Assembly: GCA_030374805.1 (NCBI GenBank)
Contig: JARGSG010000237.1
Span: 124,001 to 188,000 of the forward strand
Direction: 5' to 3'
DNA length: 64,000 bases
Source: Gracilaria gracilis
Lineage: Eukaryota > Rhodophyta > Florideophyceae > Gracilariales > Gracilariaceae
The notes beneath the pieces were generated by a model that saw only the letters and a list, made by a program, of their open reading frames with translations, ran no database searches and had not been told where the DNA came from. Made by a program: the position numbers and the translations under genes. Below, in pieces: positions 22,050 to 31,998 of this stretch. Each line of letters opens with the position of its first letter. Within the stretch, counting starts at the first letter, position 1.

Positions 22050-22985
22050 TCTAGGTTGAAGTAAAACTTCCCCATAGAAAGGTTTCTTTCGTTAAGAATG
22101 CCAGCAATTTATGCGGATACTGTCTAATCAAATCTTCGAAAGGTGAGATTGCATCGCTCGTGTAAGGGGGGGGGGGGGGGGGGGGGGGGGGGAAGGGGGG
22201 GGGTTCTTCTCGACGGGAAGCATTTGTATCGCTACAGTATCGCAATAAGATACTGCTGTCCACAATAAAGACGACAGATCTTCTGCGGTCGCATACGCAG
22301 CCAAGAAAAGTCTCTTCAAAAGCTCATTTTGGAAGCACCAAAAAAGATTCTGGCCTTTCTGAAGAGGGAGAACTATCTGTAAGATAGATCTCCGTTGTGT
22401 TAGGAATTAGAACACATTATCCAATTAAAGAAGAAGAAGAAGAAAGAAGTACAGCACTCGCATCTCAGAAGCTTTTGGTCTATATACATTGTTACTGGAT
22501 GAAGGTTCGGAACGTGTTCCGTATTGAACTGGGCTAAGGAGCACTTAGCTTTCCTAGCCGTATAGCCGTCTGTGATACACCCAGGCAGAGAATAGAGCAG
22601 CCGTTTTCCCTTAACTTTGGTCAAAAGCTGAGCTTTGACGTCTAACATATCTATACCCTTGTGATCGGCGCACCGATCGCCTCTCCGGACTCGGGATGTC
22701 GCTGAACTCGGCCGCGTGATCGACCTTGGCGGCCGTGGCACGTCGATCGCCATCCGGACCTTGGTGGTATGTCACTAAACTGTCCCCGGTTAGCTGCTCG
22801 AAAGCACTACGCGCGGAATCGGACATTGGAAGACGTTTCCCTGACTTTTCCTTTCTACGAATGAGGTCCAACGTCAACTCATAGAACGCCCCTTGTAGCG
22901 CCGCAAACAGTTGATCCGACGAGTGCTGGTTCTCTTTATCTAATGTCGCCGAAGACATGGGGGTTGGAAAAGGGGGTGCTGTCAT
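22050..22985 (-). mobile_element. Internally deleted LINE remnant (copy B)
   Basis: On the minus strand, an ATG at 22985 opens a 124-residue frame (MTAPPFPTPMSSATLDKEN onward). It is possibly the 5' or ORF1 part of a LINE; that assignment is inference. It is followed by HVPNLHPVTMYIDQKLLRCEC (about 22450-22530), then KCFPSRRT (about 22215) and IRQYPHKLLAFLTKE (about 22075-22125). These three blocks match in order the RNase H and C-terminal parts of copy C. The reverse transcriptase is missing between the first frame and the rest. A GAA/TTC microsatellite (22431-22445) and a poly-G run interrupt the 3' portion, so the copy is non-functional. Confidence 0.6.
22166..22203. repeat. Poly-G run (27 G, AA, 9 G)
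   Basis: It lies inside LINE copy B between two blocks of its C-terminal coding sequence, so it is an expansion or insertion rather than an original part of the element. It is the complementary type of tract to the C-run at 1663. Confidence 0.85.
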
Positions 22986-23104
22986 GGTCTCTAGGGCAGC
23001 ACAACGTTGTACGTGCAGAGCGCCTTGTCGTGGTGTGCCCCTCTGCCGATGACCCATAACGAGGGTGAATGAAGAGATATGACGAACATGAATAGGAAAC
23101 AAGG

Positions 23105-23860
23105 GATCTCTCTTTCTCTCTCTTTATGAGCACACTAGCTTAACTATGACTTAATGCGGAACGTTTTTGTTCAAAGACACGTTCTCTCACAAGGAAAGCC
23201 AACACTCTAGCGGGCCACTTTCTCACTATATTAACAACGTATAGATTTTGGCGTTCTCGACGAGAAGGTAGACATAAACGCCTGGATAACGTTCTCTTGG
23301 GGCAGCGCAGAAGGTAGTGGTCAAAGTCGTTCACAGCCCCAGGTCTGCAATCACATACCAACTTCTTTCCACGTAAATGAGATCCAAGAGGATGTAAGTT
23401 TGGCGTATGTCCCACGTAAATCTGTACCAAAGCGGTTTCGGCTTCTCTCTGAGAAAGAATGTTCTCAAAGCCTTTCGGTAACTCCGAAATCAGTGGGGTG
23501 GAATTGGACTTCCCTGACACTCTCCTTCGCACCTCTGCAAGATCTATCGGGATCATTATTTGTTCTCGTAATGGAGTGTTCAATGCTTGTTTTGCCAAGA
23601 TATCCACCAGCTCATTCCTCGGAATACCACAGTGACTTGGTACCCAAAGAACGTGTACCGGGCATAAAGTACCCAGTTCTGATAGCACCTTTGAAGTCTG
23701 CTGTACAGAGTATGACTGTGGTCAAGGGATACAATGGCGATGATTATCGGTAGCGAAATGCTCACGCAGACGAGAGTACCTTTGAGACCTAACGCTGTTT
23801 TGCGTAACAAAACATAGTCCAGTGAGCGTAACACGGCTGAAGAGTTTTAGTTTGTAGCTA
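23105..23860 (-). mobile_element. 5'-truncated LINE with RNase H domain (copy C)
   Basis: The minus-strand frame from about 23690 to 23140 codes 182 residues with the RNase H motif VLWVPSHCGIPRNELVDILAKQAL, followed by a downstream cysteine/histidine motif (CDCRPG, FDHYLLRCP) and the tail WPARVLAFLVRERVFEQKR. Sequence to about 23860 in broken frames (SYSVQQTSKVLSEL) extends the RNase H domain upstream. Endonuclease and reverse transcriptase are absent. After the stop, the minus strand ends in gctcataa plus a GA-rich tail near 23105-23130. This is the best preserved of the three related 3' ends in this cluster. Confidence 0.8.
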
Positions 23861-23879
23861 GATTCTCAAAGAAGCGTTA

Positions 23880-23970
23880 TAGGTATTGGGGGTTCCTTTC
23901 ACGAACCCCACGAGATACAAGAAAAAGGCGTATCTCGTTCACAATAAAGAAGAAGAAGAAGAAGAGGATA
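23880..23970 (+). mobile_element. Retroelement 3' terminus: GGGG-CCCC hairpin plus (GAA)n tail
   Basis: On the plus strand a short hairpin gggggttcctttcacgaacccc is followed by cacgagataca, ggcgtatctcgttcacaata and then a GAA microsatellite. The same order, with similar sequence, occurs on the minus strand at 36.6-36.5 kb. This fits the structured 3' UTR and simple-repeat tail of a non-LTR element whose 5' part was lost. Confidence 0.5.
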
Positions 23971-23984
23971 TCTATACCAATTTT

Positions 23985-24960
23985 AACTGTTCACCCAGAC
24001 TTCGCTAGCTGGTCGACACGTTCGTTTTGGGCAACGCCGCAGTGGATCGGTACCGTTGGTACCCAGGCAACGCAGACTTTGCACTTCTTAACCCAGTGAT
24101 AAAGCGCGCGTGCCAGACGCCACAGATGTCACACCCGCTGATTAAGAGCCTTTGGCAAGCTCATGTGCGTCTCTCTGGATGAATTTAGTATCGTCCTTGA
24201 GACACTTAGCTGAATCAAAAAGGATATCTATGAGCTTAAGCAGCCCTGTTTCGCATGGCCGCGAGGCACGGGGTAGCTGCAGCATTCTTCGGTAAGCGAA
24301 AATACCTCTCTGCTAGCCGATTAACTGTGGGGCGTTTCTTTCGAACGCGTCCTTCAGCAGTGGCCTGTAAGGCTTCTTTGAGAGGCGTCAGAGCTGTATT
24401 GCGAACTGTTTTCTTGCAAAGTAGCGCAGCTTTGGCCTTCGCAATGCTTTGCATCGACTTCATGGGGATCAGCTCTTTGGTCTTTCTATTGGAGAGGACG
24501 CCATGCAGCCCGTTTGGATTCTGAGCGCATCGTTTTGCACCCTCTCAAGAGCTTGTATTCCGGACTGTGTGGCAGCGCCATATGCAGCAAGAGGCTCAGC
24601 AAAGCCTTTCCTCACTATTCCGATCGTTTATCAATCTGACCCCAAGTCTTTCCAGTCAATGCCCTCATTACTCTGTTCCGACGTCTGTATTTCATGGCGA
24701 TGTTGTCAGGATGTGCCCAAAAGCTCAGACGAGAGTCTAACAGGACGTCCAGAAACTTAGCGCAGTCACTTGGCTTAACCTCTGCACTGTCAACACTTAG
24801 TGTGCAATCAGCCTCAGCTGCTTTCCAGCGTCTGAGGGTGAAAACACTACGGCGGTCTTTGAGGGGTTCATTGATATGTTGCACTCCGTGTGGTAGAGAA
24901 AAAAAGCCGAGGTTTTCCCTTGTTTCTTGTTGATACTCTTCTATGTACTTCAGAAAAGTC
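23985..24960 (-). mobile_element. LINE remnant with reverse-transcriptase thumb and RNase H (copy D)
   Basis: In broken minus-strand frames the order is typical of I/Jockey-like LINEs. SDCAKFLDVLLDSRLSF and RRRNRVMRALTGKTWG (about 24630-24790) form the RT thumb. ALERVQNDALRIQTG and MASSPIE follow at about 24500-24570. RNase H pieces follow (KFIQRDAHELAK, about 24150-24200; VAWVPTV, HCGVAQNERVDQLAKSG, about 23985-24075). Several stops and shifts show it is dead. The sequence differs from copies A-C, so it represents a second family. Confidence 0.7.
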
Positions 24961-25216
24961 GATAGGAACTTTCAACTGGTGGTCTGCTATCAGAGTATCA
25001 AGAACCTGCTTCGCCAGATTATCGTTCTGGGTGTGTGTGTGTGTGTGGAGAGTTCTTCTTCGTAGAAAGGTCCAAAGGGGAAAGTTTTGACCTCTTCCCA
25101 GGAGAGAAAAACTCCAACTTTGAATACGAGTGTGAATCTATCTGGCAATCGGTAACACACTACTAGAGGTGTCTATTTACAAAAGTTAAGATTGCGTATA
25201 TCCAAGGACTAGCAGA

Positions 25217-28200
25217 TTAATCGACGAACCTCAGCACAGGTCTACCGGCATTTGTCTTCCCTCGCAATCCGATGGAAAGTGGCAAGGACTCAAAGTGTTG
25301 AAATATGTCCTTCAAATCTACAACTGCTTCCTCAGAAGTATTCCTGTCTTCCCGGTATTTGTTACCTAGTTGCAAAATCATTTCTTCGATTGTGTTGCGA
25401 ACAATCACACGATGAACGTACGTTTCTTTAGTTTGACCAATTCGGTGCACTCTTCCAACAGCTTGAGCCTCGAGGGCAACCTGCAGAGATGGTTCAACCA
25501 GGACAACATGTCGCGCTTCTGTAAGATTAAGGCCCGCACCTGCCCTTCGCAGTGGCAACAGAATAACGTTCCGTATTTCTGAATTTTTGAAGACATCCAC
25601 GGTTCTGGCGAAAGACATTGATGACTTTGACTGATCACCATCACAGAAAGGAATATTGTTTCTCTCTAAAGCCAGACGTACTAAGTTCAGCACTTCAGAC
25701 CACTCGGAGAATATAAGAATCTTTTCCTCGTCATTTTGGTTCCATATAGATCGCAACAGGCGGACAAGAGCGGTTGCCTTGGCGCCAAACTGCCCCAAAA
25801 CTTCGATCTCGGTGTTATAAAACGAGGAAGGCTTCTCAGCTTGACCATTATCCACTTTGGCTTCTTTCCCAGCAGCACTGAATGCATCGTCTCTCTTCGG
25901 TTTTTGAAGTGACAGTATCTCAACATCTTCTTCCTGACCTACAGATTCTGGTTCCACTCGCCTCCTCTTTCTTACGGGCTCTTGTGATGTGGATGTGAAG
26001 TTGATTTCATCAACAAGACATCTGGTGCGACATTGAGGACAACGAATCGAATTTGCCCGAGACCTCAGGTTCTTGTTCGTAATCATACCTAACGCACAAT
26101 CACAACAGAAAAGATGTCCGCACGGCAACACAGCCAAACTAGAAAACGAATCCGGACTTCCCAGACATATTGGACAGGCTTCGAAGTTCTCGATATCTTC
26201 ACTTCTTTGTCTGCCAGACGCATTTGCTTCGAGACCTCTTTTCAAGGACCTCAAGTACACAAGACGTCCCCTCGTATTTTGGAAAGTCATTTCTGCGACA
26301 TGTTTGTCGCTCTTGAATTCCTCGAGCATATGATCCAAGCGGTGACGTGGGATTCTGTGACGCAGTTCGAGCTCTGTTAGCTGAGAAGGATCGATTTGCG
26401 AATCCAGCACAGACATTCTCATCTGAGCCATTTTGATTTCATCCAGTCTCGCTAACAAGGACCGTTGGGCCTCAAACATCAATTTGGCATCATTATGCTC
26501 TTCTTTCAGAAGCCCTAGTCTTGCAAACCACTCATTCACTTCTTCCGTCAAATGAGGATCCTTTTTCTTGCGAACAACCGAAGCAAGGGCAAGAAGAATA
26601 ACTTCCAGCTCCCCCTGGTAGAAGATTCTGCTACTGTTCGACTGAAATCGGGACATGCTTGTGCGTGAACGGAATGTGCCCTTGACAATGGCTTCAGCGT
26701 CAATGGCTTCCGCAGTCGTAGTTTCTTTCTCCATACCGTCAGAAATAAACTCTATTTCATCTTCTCCAAATCGTTCCCGAAGAGAGTAAACTTTCCTCTC
26801 TACCTCTGTGATAAGATTCTCCGCCCGACAGTGACTGCACATGGCACCTGTCCCTTGTTCGCGGCAAGTAGCGCAAAGTCCGGACTCAGCTATATCTCCT
26901 TCTGTCGGTTCACGGGAGCCGGGAAGGTCTAAGAGTTTCTTTCTGAATGTCAACCTCGCCATCTGTATGTCTTTCAAACCTTCTGGTATAATTCGGGCAA
27001 GTGAATGAATGCTGTTGAGTCTCGTAGCAAGGGTTCTAATCTCTGTTGCCTCCCCAGCTAACGAATCAGTGAGACGTTGCACCATTTTATCCACGAAGGC
27101 TTCATCTTTTTCTTCTTCGAGCAGTATTGCAAGAGCTACTTCCCACCATTGGATTTTCATGGGTCTTTGCTTTTTCTGCGGCTCTTCATCTTCGTTTGTA
27201 GCGATTGCGTCGGAATCGTGACCGTCGAGCGTCTCTTCACCATCTGGAGCGTGACTTGCATCATCTGGTATGAGAGGAGTTGCCCCAAGCTTTAAGAATT
27301 TGGCGTTGTACGTCGCAGTAGCTACTTGCAGGTTAATTTGGGCTTCTGATATATACGTCTCCTTTAGGTTGCTCACATCCTTCAACAGATTCGCATCCTG
27401 TATAGAGTCACCGACTTCATTTAGAACGTTCAAAGCTGCCAAGTCTGTGGCTGATGGGCTGTTCAATCTTCGAAGATCTTGCCGAAAGTTTTTGACAGAT
27501 TGCAGAGCATCATTAAGGTTGAACTTGACGTGGATAACCTGAATGTCATCCATTTTCAAAAGTGCGTTGTTGTATTCTGCAAGGCGAAGAACGTTACGGT
27601 ACAGCTCCACTGCTGTAACCAAGTGGTGTGCATTTCGATTGCGCGCAGCGCGCGTGGAGAATATGAGTAACGACATTCCAGCCTGCCCGTTCATACTAGC
27701 GACTAGATTGCGAAACTCCTCTTCACATTCAACCTGACACTTCATGAGCAACGACTCCAAAACTTCCCCCAGCTCCAGAGGACTCTCAGCCCTTTTTTCT
27801 GCTTTCTGGACAGAAGTCTCACGGAGGCGTTTACCACCGTTCGCTCCAGTGACAAGTGCTCGTCCGGAAGCACCGATTCGGGGGTGGCAGCATGCTTGTC
27901 GAAGCATGTGCAGAAGGTTATTGGACGTGGGACCTGTTCGGTGGGCTAGAACAACTTGTTGAACATGTTGCTGCAACATGTTGTAGTGATACTTTTCTAC
28001 AGGACCGAGCAGGGTATGGACAACTTCAAAATTGCGCCTTGGTATGTTCAGCTCCGTGAGCTGCACGTCGTAGTGCTTGGTACGCCACATGACGTTGCGG
28101 AGAATGCGGGAAACTCTGTTCTGGTCTTGTTCGTAGACGGAGGGAGTGAGCAACGCGGCCCAATCCATGTGCTCTTCAGCGTCCTCGAGGCGCAAGAGGC

Positions 28201-30088
28201 GGAACATTGGAACGACGTCATGCAAATCGGTAGACATGGGAGTTCCCGTCACACACCACTTGTGCGTTGTTCGTAGTAAGGAGGCCATCTCGGCAACGAG
28301 CGAAAAGCTGTTGCGGCCAGAACCAAGCATCTGGGACTCGTCCAGAGCGATTCGATGCCAGTGTACACCGAGAAGTGGAACCGGGAGCGGAAAATACTTT
28401 CGTTCATATCGGCGAGACGTGCGGGGCTTGCGGATGGAGTTGACAAAATTGACATCGGCTCTCAACGCGTCGTACGTGGTGAGCACGACGTCGGCGTTTT
28501 GCAAAACGCGCTGCGGGATGTAGCCGCTGGTACGAAGACCTTGGAAGACGATGATATTGAGAGCGTGCTTGACGTGCTTTTCAATCTCGGTCTTCCATTG
28601 CAAAAGCAGCGCAGATGGGATGACGATGAGGGTAGCGCGAGAGTTTGGGATTTGGTGCCTTTGCACATCGTGCTTGCAAATAGAGTACATGTGGTGTATA
28701 CACGAAGGGCATATGAAACCGCCGGGCGCCTTGTGGCCATGGGTGACACAAGCTCTGTGCGCGCTGCGTCCGCAATCGACGCATTGAGGGAGACGGGATT
28801 TGTTGGCACTTGGCGCGCTGCACGGCTCTTGGCAGTAGGAACACGGGCTGTCGGGCTTGAAAGCGAGGCGCTTGTTGACCTTGATCTCAGAGGCGTTTCT
28901 CTTGTTACACAGTACAAGCTGCATGAGCTCGACAGTTTTACCAAGCCCCATCTCATCGCACAGCAGGCCGCCGGTGGGTGTGGGTGTGTGTGGCGGTGGT
29001 GGGCGTGGATCATTGTGGTGACCGACGCAGATGGCGCCTTCAAAAAGGTCGAGCAGCACAAAGGGCTCGACGGAAAGCTGCTGGCGCTGGGCAGCCGTAC
29101 AGAAAAACGGGTCGTGGCAGCGCTGCTCCGCGAAGGACCACACAAGGAAGCGGTTGGAGGCGGGCGGAGTGAGCTCCCTGCACAGCATCCACGCGACGGC
29201 GCGCTGCTGATACGGGCGCAACGACACGTTGAGCGCGGTGGTTTCCCGCACGCGCGGCAGGAACGGGGCGTAGCTGCGGCGGTCTTGATCGAGCGCGGTG
29301 CGGCGGACGGTGTCAAACACCCAGCGCTTGGAGAAGGAGGGCGCGACAGGCGCGACGCGCGCGCCGGCGCGCGCATGCACAAGCCATCTGGCCAGGCGCA
29401 GCGTGGCGGCGGCCAGCGCGTGTTCGGCGAGCGTGGGCTGCGGCGGCGGGTGATACCAGATGTGGATGGAGTTGGTGTTGCGCACAAAGTGCAACGAGGC
29501 GTACTGCGCGCGCACGAGCGACACGAGGGCGAGCGGGGCGGAGTGGGCGTGCATGTGGACGTGGTACATGCGCAAGTGGTTGTGCGGGGCGGCCGGCGTG
29601 CCCACGGCGATGGTGAGCAGCTCGGTGTTGGGCTCGTGGCACGGCAGGGTGGGCGCGTACTGCGAGCGGAATGCGATGGACGGCGGGCGCGAGAAGATGG
29701 CGCCGGACGGGCCGAACGAGCGGTACGGCTCATGGTGCGCGGCGAGCACGAAGGGGGTGTCGACGCGCTCGAGGCGGTGGCGGTCGAGCTGGTCCGTGCT
29801 GAGGTTGGGCAGGTAGCGCACGCTGCTGTGGTCGACGGCGACGGCGTGCTGCGCGTCCAGGCTGATCTCGTACAGCAGCGCGACGCGGCGGCCGCCGCCG
29901 CGGCGGCGGGCGGCGGCATCGGCGGGCGGCGGCAGCGGCGGCAGCGGCGGCAGCGGCGCGTCGGCGCGCTGGAAGCCGGCGGTGGGCGGCGGCTCCCAGT
30001 TGAGCAGGTCGGGGCGCGTAGCGAAGCGGCGGCGCGGCGGGAGGCGATGCGCGCGGCGCTGCGGGTGGCGAAGCTTCTGGCGCGCCAT
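25217..30088 (-). CDS. SHPRH: SHPRH-type SNF2 helicase with PHD and RING fingers (E3 ubiquitin ligase)
   Basis: A 1623-residue intronless protein. The ATG at 30088 was chosen; the frame upstream begins only with TTG. Order of domains: SNF2 N-lobe with Walker A CDEMGLGKT near residue 372; a PHD-type finger at about 413-465 (CSYCQEPC, CVDCGRSAHRACV, CPSC); motifs VIPSALLLQW, the DEAH-box variant LDESQM near 580 and WCVTGTPMS; a long helical insert (about 800-1290); a C3HC4 RING at about 1303-1358 (CPICLG, CGHLFCCDC, CPQCRTRC); and the helicase C-lobe (ILIFSEWSE, VGRVHRIGQT). This split SNF2-PHD-RING layout is that of SHPRH and yeast Rad5/Irc20 relatives. SHPRH ubiquitinates PCNA during replication-fork rescue in the nucleus. 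It is divergent from an F-box/WD40 gene. Confidence 0.93.
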   Translation of the reverse strand: MARQKLRHPQRRAHRLPPRRRFATRPDLLNWEPPPTAGFQRADAPLPPLPPLPPPADAAARRRGGGRRVALLYEISLDAQHAVAVDHSSVRYLPNLSTDQLDRHRLERVDTPFVLAAHHEPYRSFGPSGAIFSRPPSIAFRSQYAPTLPCHEPNTELLTIAVGTPAAPHNHLRMYHVHMHAHSAPLALVSLVRAQYASLHFVRNTNSIHIWYHPPPQPTLAEHALAAATLRLARWLVHARAGARVAPVAPSFSKRWVFDTVRRTALDQDRRSYAPFLPRVRETTALNVSLRPYQQRAVAWMLCRELTPPASNRFLVWSFAEQRCHDPFFCTAAQRQQLSVEPFVLLDLFEGAICVGHHNDPRPPPPHTPTPTGGLLCDEMGLGKTVELMQLVLCNKRNASEIKVNKRLAFKPDSPCSYCQEPCSAPSANKSRLPQCVDCGRSAHRACVTHGHKAPGGFICPSCIHHMYSICKHDVQRHQIPNSRATLIVIPSALLLQWKTEIEKHVKHALNIIVFQGLRTSGYIPQRVLQNADVVLTTYDALRADVNFVNSIRKPRTSRRYERKYFPLPVPLLGVHWHRIALDESQMLGSGRNSFSLVAEMASLLRTTHKWCVTGTPMSTDLHDVVPMFRLLRLEDAEEHMDWAALLTPSVYEQDQNRVSRILRNVMWRTKHYDVQLTELNIPRRNFEVVHTLLGPVEKYHYNMLQQHVQQVVLAHRTGPTSNNLLHMLRQACCHPRIGASGRALVTGANGGKRLRETSVQKAEKRAESPLELGEVLESLLMKCQVECEEEFRNLVASMNGQAGMSLLIFSTRAARNRNAHHLVTAVELYRNVLRLAEYNNALLKMDDIQVIHVKFNLNDALQSVKNFRQDLRRLNSPSATDLAALNVLNEVGDSIQDANLLKDVSNLKETYISEAQINLQVATATYNAKFLKLGATPLIPDDASHAPDGEETLDGHDSDAIATNEDEEPQKKQRPMKIQWWEVALAILLEEEKDEAFVDKMVQRLTDSLAGEATEIRTLATRLNSIHSLARIIPEGLKDIQMARLTFRKKLLDLPGSREPTEGDIAESGLCATCREQGTGAMCSHCRAENLITEVERKVYSLRERFGEDEIEFISDGMEKETTTAEAIDAEAIVKGTFRSRTSMSRFQSNSSRIFYQGELEVILLALASVVRKKKDPHLTEEVNEWFARLGLLKEEHNDAKLMFEAQRSLLARLDEIKMAQMRMSVLDSQIDPSQLTELELRHRIPRHRLDHMLEEFKSDKHVAEMTFQNTRGRLVYLRSLKRGLEANASGRQRSEDIENFEACPICLGSPDSFSSLAVLPCGHLFCCDCALGMITNKNLRSRANSIRCPQCRTRCLVDEINFTSTSQEPVRKRRRVEPESVGQEEDVEILSLQKPKRDDAFSAAGKEAKVDNGQAEKPSSFYNTEIEVLGQFGAKATALVRLLRSIWNQNDEEKILIFSEWSEVLNLVRLALERNNIPFCDGDQSKSSMSFARTVDVFKNSEIRNVILLPLRRAGAGLNLTEARHVVLVEPSLQVALEAQAVGRVHRIGQTKETYVHRVIVRNTIEEMILQLGNKYREDRNTSEEAVVDLKDIFQHFESLPLSIGLRGKTNAGRPVLRFVD

Positions 30089-30230
30089 GGAGGAGGAGAA
30101 GCGGCGGATGCGCGCGCGTAGCGCCAAGGCGGCGAAGCAGCGCGCGACGCGCGCGCGCCTTTTTTACGTGAGCGCCTGGAGGGCAAAAGCGGCGGCGGCA
30201 GCGGCGGTGACGCGAAGAGATACGTGCGCC
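30089..30230. promoter_or_regulatory. 142-bp shared divergent promoter region
   Basis: The ATG of the SHPRH-like gene (minus) and of the F-box/WD40 gene (plus) are separated by only 142 bp of very GC-rich sequence without a visible TATA box. Both transcripts must start within or beyond this spacer, so co-regulation is likely. In-frame upstream ATGs for the plus gene overlap the SHPRH 5' coding end. Confidence 0.5.
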
Positions 30231-31706
30231 ATGTCGCTGCTCGCGCTGCCGGAAGAGGCGCTGGGCGAGGTGGTGCGCCACCTGTCGCGCGCCGACCGCG
30301 CCGCGCTGCGGCGCACGCACCCGGCGCTAGCGCACGCGCTGCGCGCGCGCAACGGCGCCATGTGGCGGCAGCTGTACGCGCGGCGCTTTGGCGCGCGCGC
30401 CGCGCAGCCGCAGCCGCAGTTGGGCGCCAACTTGGGCGCCGACTCGGGTGCGCGCGAGTGCGACGCGGCGCTGCAGGTGGAGCTGCACGACGTGGCGGAC
30501 GACTACCTGCTGCGCCACGAGCTGCGCAGCACGGCGCTGCTGCTGGCGCGCGACGGCGCGGGCGGCGGCGCGCCGCAGCTGGCGCGCGACGACGGCGCGC
30601 AGCGGCTGGTGGCAGCGCGCGCGCGGCAGCTGCTAGCGTTCGACACGCGCGACTGGCGCCAAGCGTTCGCGCAGCCACTCTCGGCACGCGCAACGTGCGT
30701 GGCGGCGCGCGACGGCGCGGCAGCGGCCGGGCTGGCGGACGGCGGCGTGGCGCTGCGCGAGCGCGACGGCGGCACGCTGCGCGTGCGCACGCACAAGAGC
30801 GCCGTCAGCGCGCTGGCGCTGGGCGCCAATCTGCTCATCTCCGCGTCGCACGACACGACGGTGCAGCTGCGGCGGCGCGGCGGTTCCGGCGGCGGCGGCG
30901 GCGGCGGCGGTGCGCGGCGCGGCGCGCGCGTGGCCACGCTGCGCGGACACGGCAGCTGCGTGCGCCACCTTCACGTGCTGCGCGACGGCGAGCAGCTACT
31001 GACGGGCGGCGAGCGCGACCAGCGGCTCAAGCTATGGGACGTACAGCGGCAGCTATGCGTGTCGACGGCGCACTTCTCCGCGCGCGTGACGCACAGCGCG
31101 CTGTACAACGAGCTCATCTACGCGATGGTACAGCGCGTGCTGCACGTGTTGGACCCGCGCCAGCCGCTGTGCCAGCGCGCGGCGCTGCTGACGCTGCCGG
31201 GCGGCGCGGCGTGGCGCGCGGGCGAGCTGGGCGCGCTGGCGCTGGGCGCGGACGGCGCCATGGGCGTCACGGTGGGCTCCGGCGGCGTGGCGCTGTGGGA
31301 CGCGCGCGGCCGCTGGAGCGCCGCGCCCTTCGGCTGGCCGGCGCGCTGGCACGACCGCGCGCACCGCCGCCTCAACGCGCTGCACGTCGGGCGCGCCGCG
31401 CTGCTGGCGGCCGGCGGCGCGCGTGAGCTGCTGCTGTTCGCGCGCTCCGGCGCGTACGACGGCGTCGTGCCGGACTCGTACGTGCGCCGCGCGCCCGTCA
31501 CGTACGTCGACCGCGTCAACGGCTGTCTGCTCGTCGCCGACGACGCCGGCGCGCTGCGTCGCGCTCACGCCGCCGACGGCGTTGTCGACTGGCACGCGGC
31601 GCGCCGCGTGCTGGACGACGAGTGCGCGCCCACTCACTCGTTGTGGCGCCGCGCGCCGCCGCCGCCGCCGCAGCCGCGCGCTCCGTACCCGCCGTTTCGG
31701 CGCTGA
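30231..31706 (+). CDS. F-box/WD40-repeat protein
   Basis: A 491-residue intronless protein from the ATG at 30231, which puts the F-box at residues 3-50 (LLALPEEALGEVVRHLS, LRRTHPALAHALRAR, MWRQLYARRF). Seven or so WD40-like blades follow from about residue 150, for example SALALGANLLISASHDTTVQL, LLTGGERDQRLKLWDV and GVTVGSGGVALWDARG. Such proteins are substrate receptors of SCF ubiquitin ligases: the F-box binds SKP1 and the propeller binds the target. The target cannot be read. GC content is extreme and has driven alanine, arginine and glycine runs, including a poly-Gly loop near residue 223. The frame is open upstream to 29982, so a longer N-terminus is possible. The divergent neighbour is also a ubiquitin ligase. 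Confidence 0.82.
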   Translation: MSLLALPEEALGEVVRHLSRADRAALRRTHPALAHALRARNGAMWRQLYARRFGARAAQPQPQLGANLGADSGARECDAALQVELHDVADDYLLRHELRSTALLLARDGAGGGAPQLARDDGAQRLVAARARQLLAFDTRDWRQAFAQPLSARATCVAARDGAAAAGLADGGVALRERDGGTLRVRTHKSAVSALALGANLLISASHDTTVQLRRRGGSGGGGGGGGARRGARVATLRGHGSCVRHLHVLRDGEQLLTGGERDQRLKLWDVQRQLCVSTAHFSARVTHSALYNELIYAMVQRVLHVLDPRQPLCQRAALLTLPGGAAWRAGELGALALGADGAMGVTVGSGGVALWDARGRWSAAPFGWPARWHDRAHRRLNALHVGRAALLAAGGARELLLFARSGAYDGVVPDSYVRRAPVTYVDRVNGCLLVADDAGALRRAHAADGVVDWHAARRVLDDECAPTHSLWRRAPPPPPQPRAPYPPFRR

Positions 31707-31874
31707 GGCAGATCTTTGGCGCAAGCGGCGCGCGCGCGCCCAAATATCTGCGCGCGCGCCGCCCAATCAGCGCGATGCGCGCAGCTCGCAGCTCGCTGCC
31801 ATCCGCGCGCCCCGCGAGGGCGCGCCCCCCGACCCTGGCCGCCGCCCGCCCCAACCCTGGCACCGCCGCCGTCG

Positions 31875-31883
31875 TTTATATAG
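31875..31883 (+). promoter_or_regulatory. TATA box of LHCR gene
   Basis: tttatatag, the only AT-rich octamer in a GC-rich stretch, lies about 120 bp upstream of the LHCR ATG and is followed by a CT-rich leader. Spacing fits a TATA-driven, highly expressed photosynthesis gene. Confidence 0.6.
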
Positions 31884-31998
31884 CTGCGAGCTGCGCCGCT
31901 GATGCCCAGCCGCTTGCTCTCTGCCTCCATCGCTCTGTCTCCGTCTCTCTCTCCCCCCAACTCTCAGCACTCGCGCCAACTCCTAAACTCCCCCAAAC

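Noticed and set aside
28355-30121. 588-codon plus-strand frame opposite the SHPRH gene
   Set aside because: It is antisense to a gene with clear helicase and finger motifs, has low-complexity composition, and exists because of high GC content.
28462-30693. 743-codon minus frame across SHPRH and the F-box gene
   Set aside because: Arg/Ala/Ser/Pro-rich shadow in GC-rich DNA; overlaps two better supported genes.
30224-31426. 400-codon Arg/Ala-rich plus frame
   Set aside because: Shadow of the F-box/WD40 gene in another frame; no domain.
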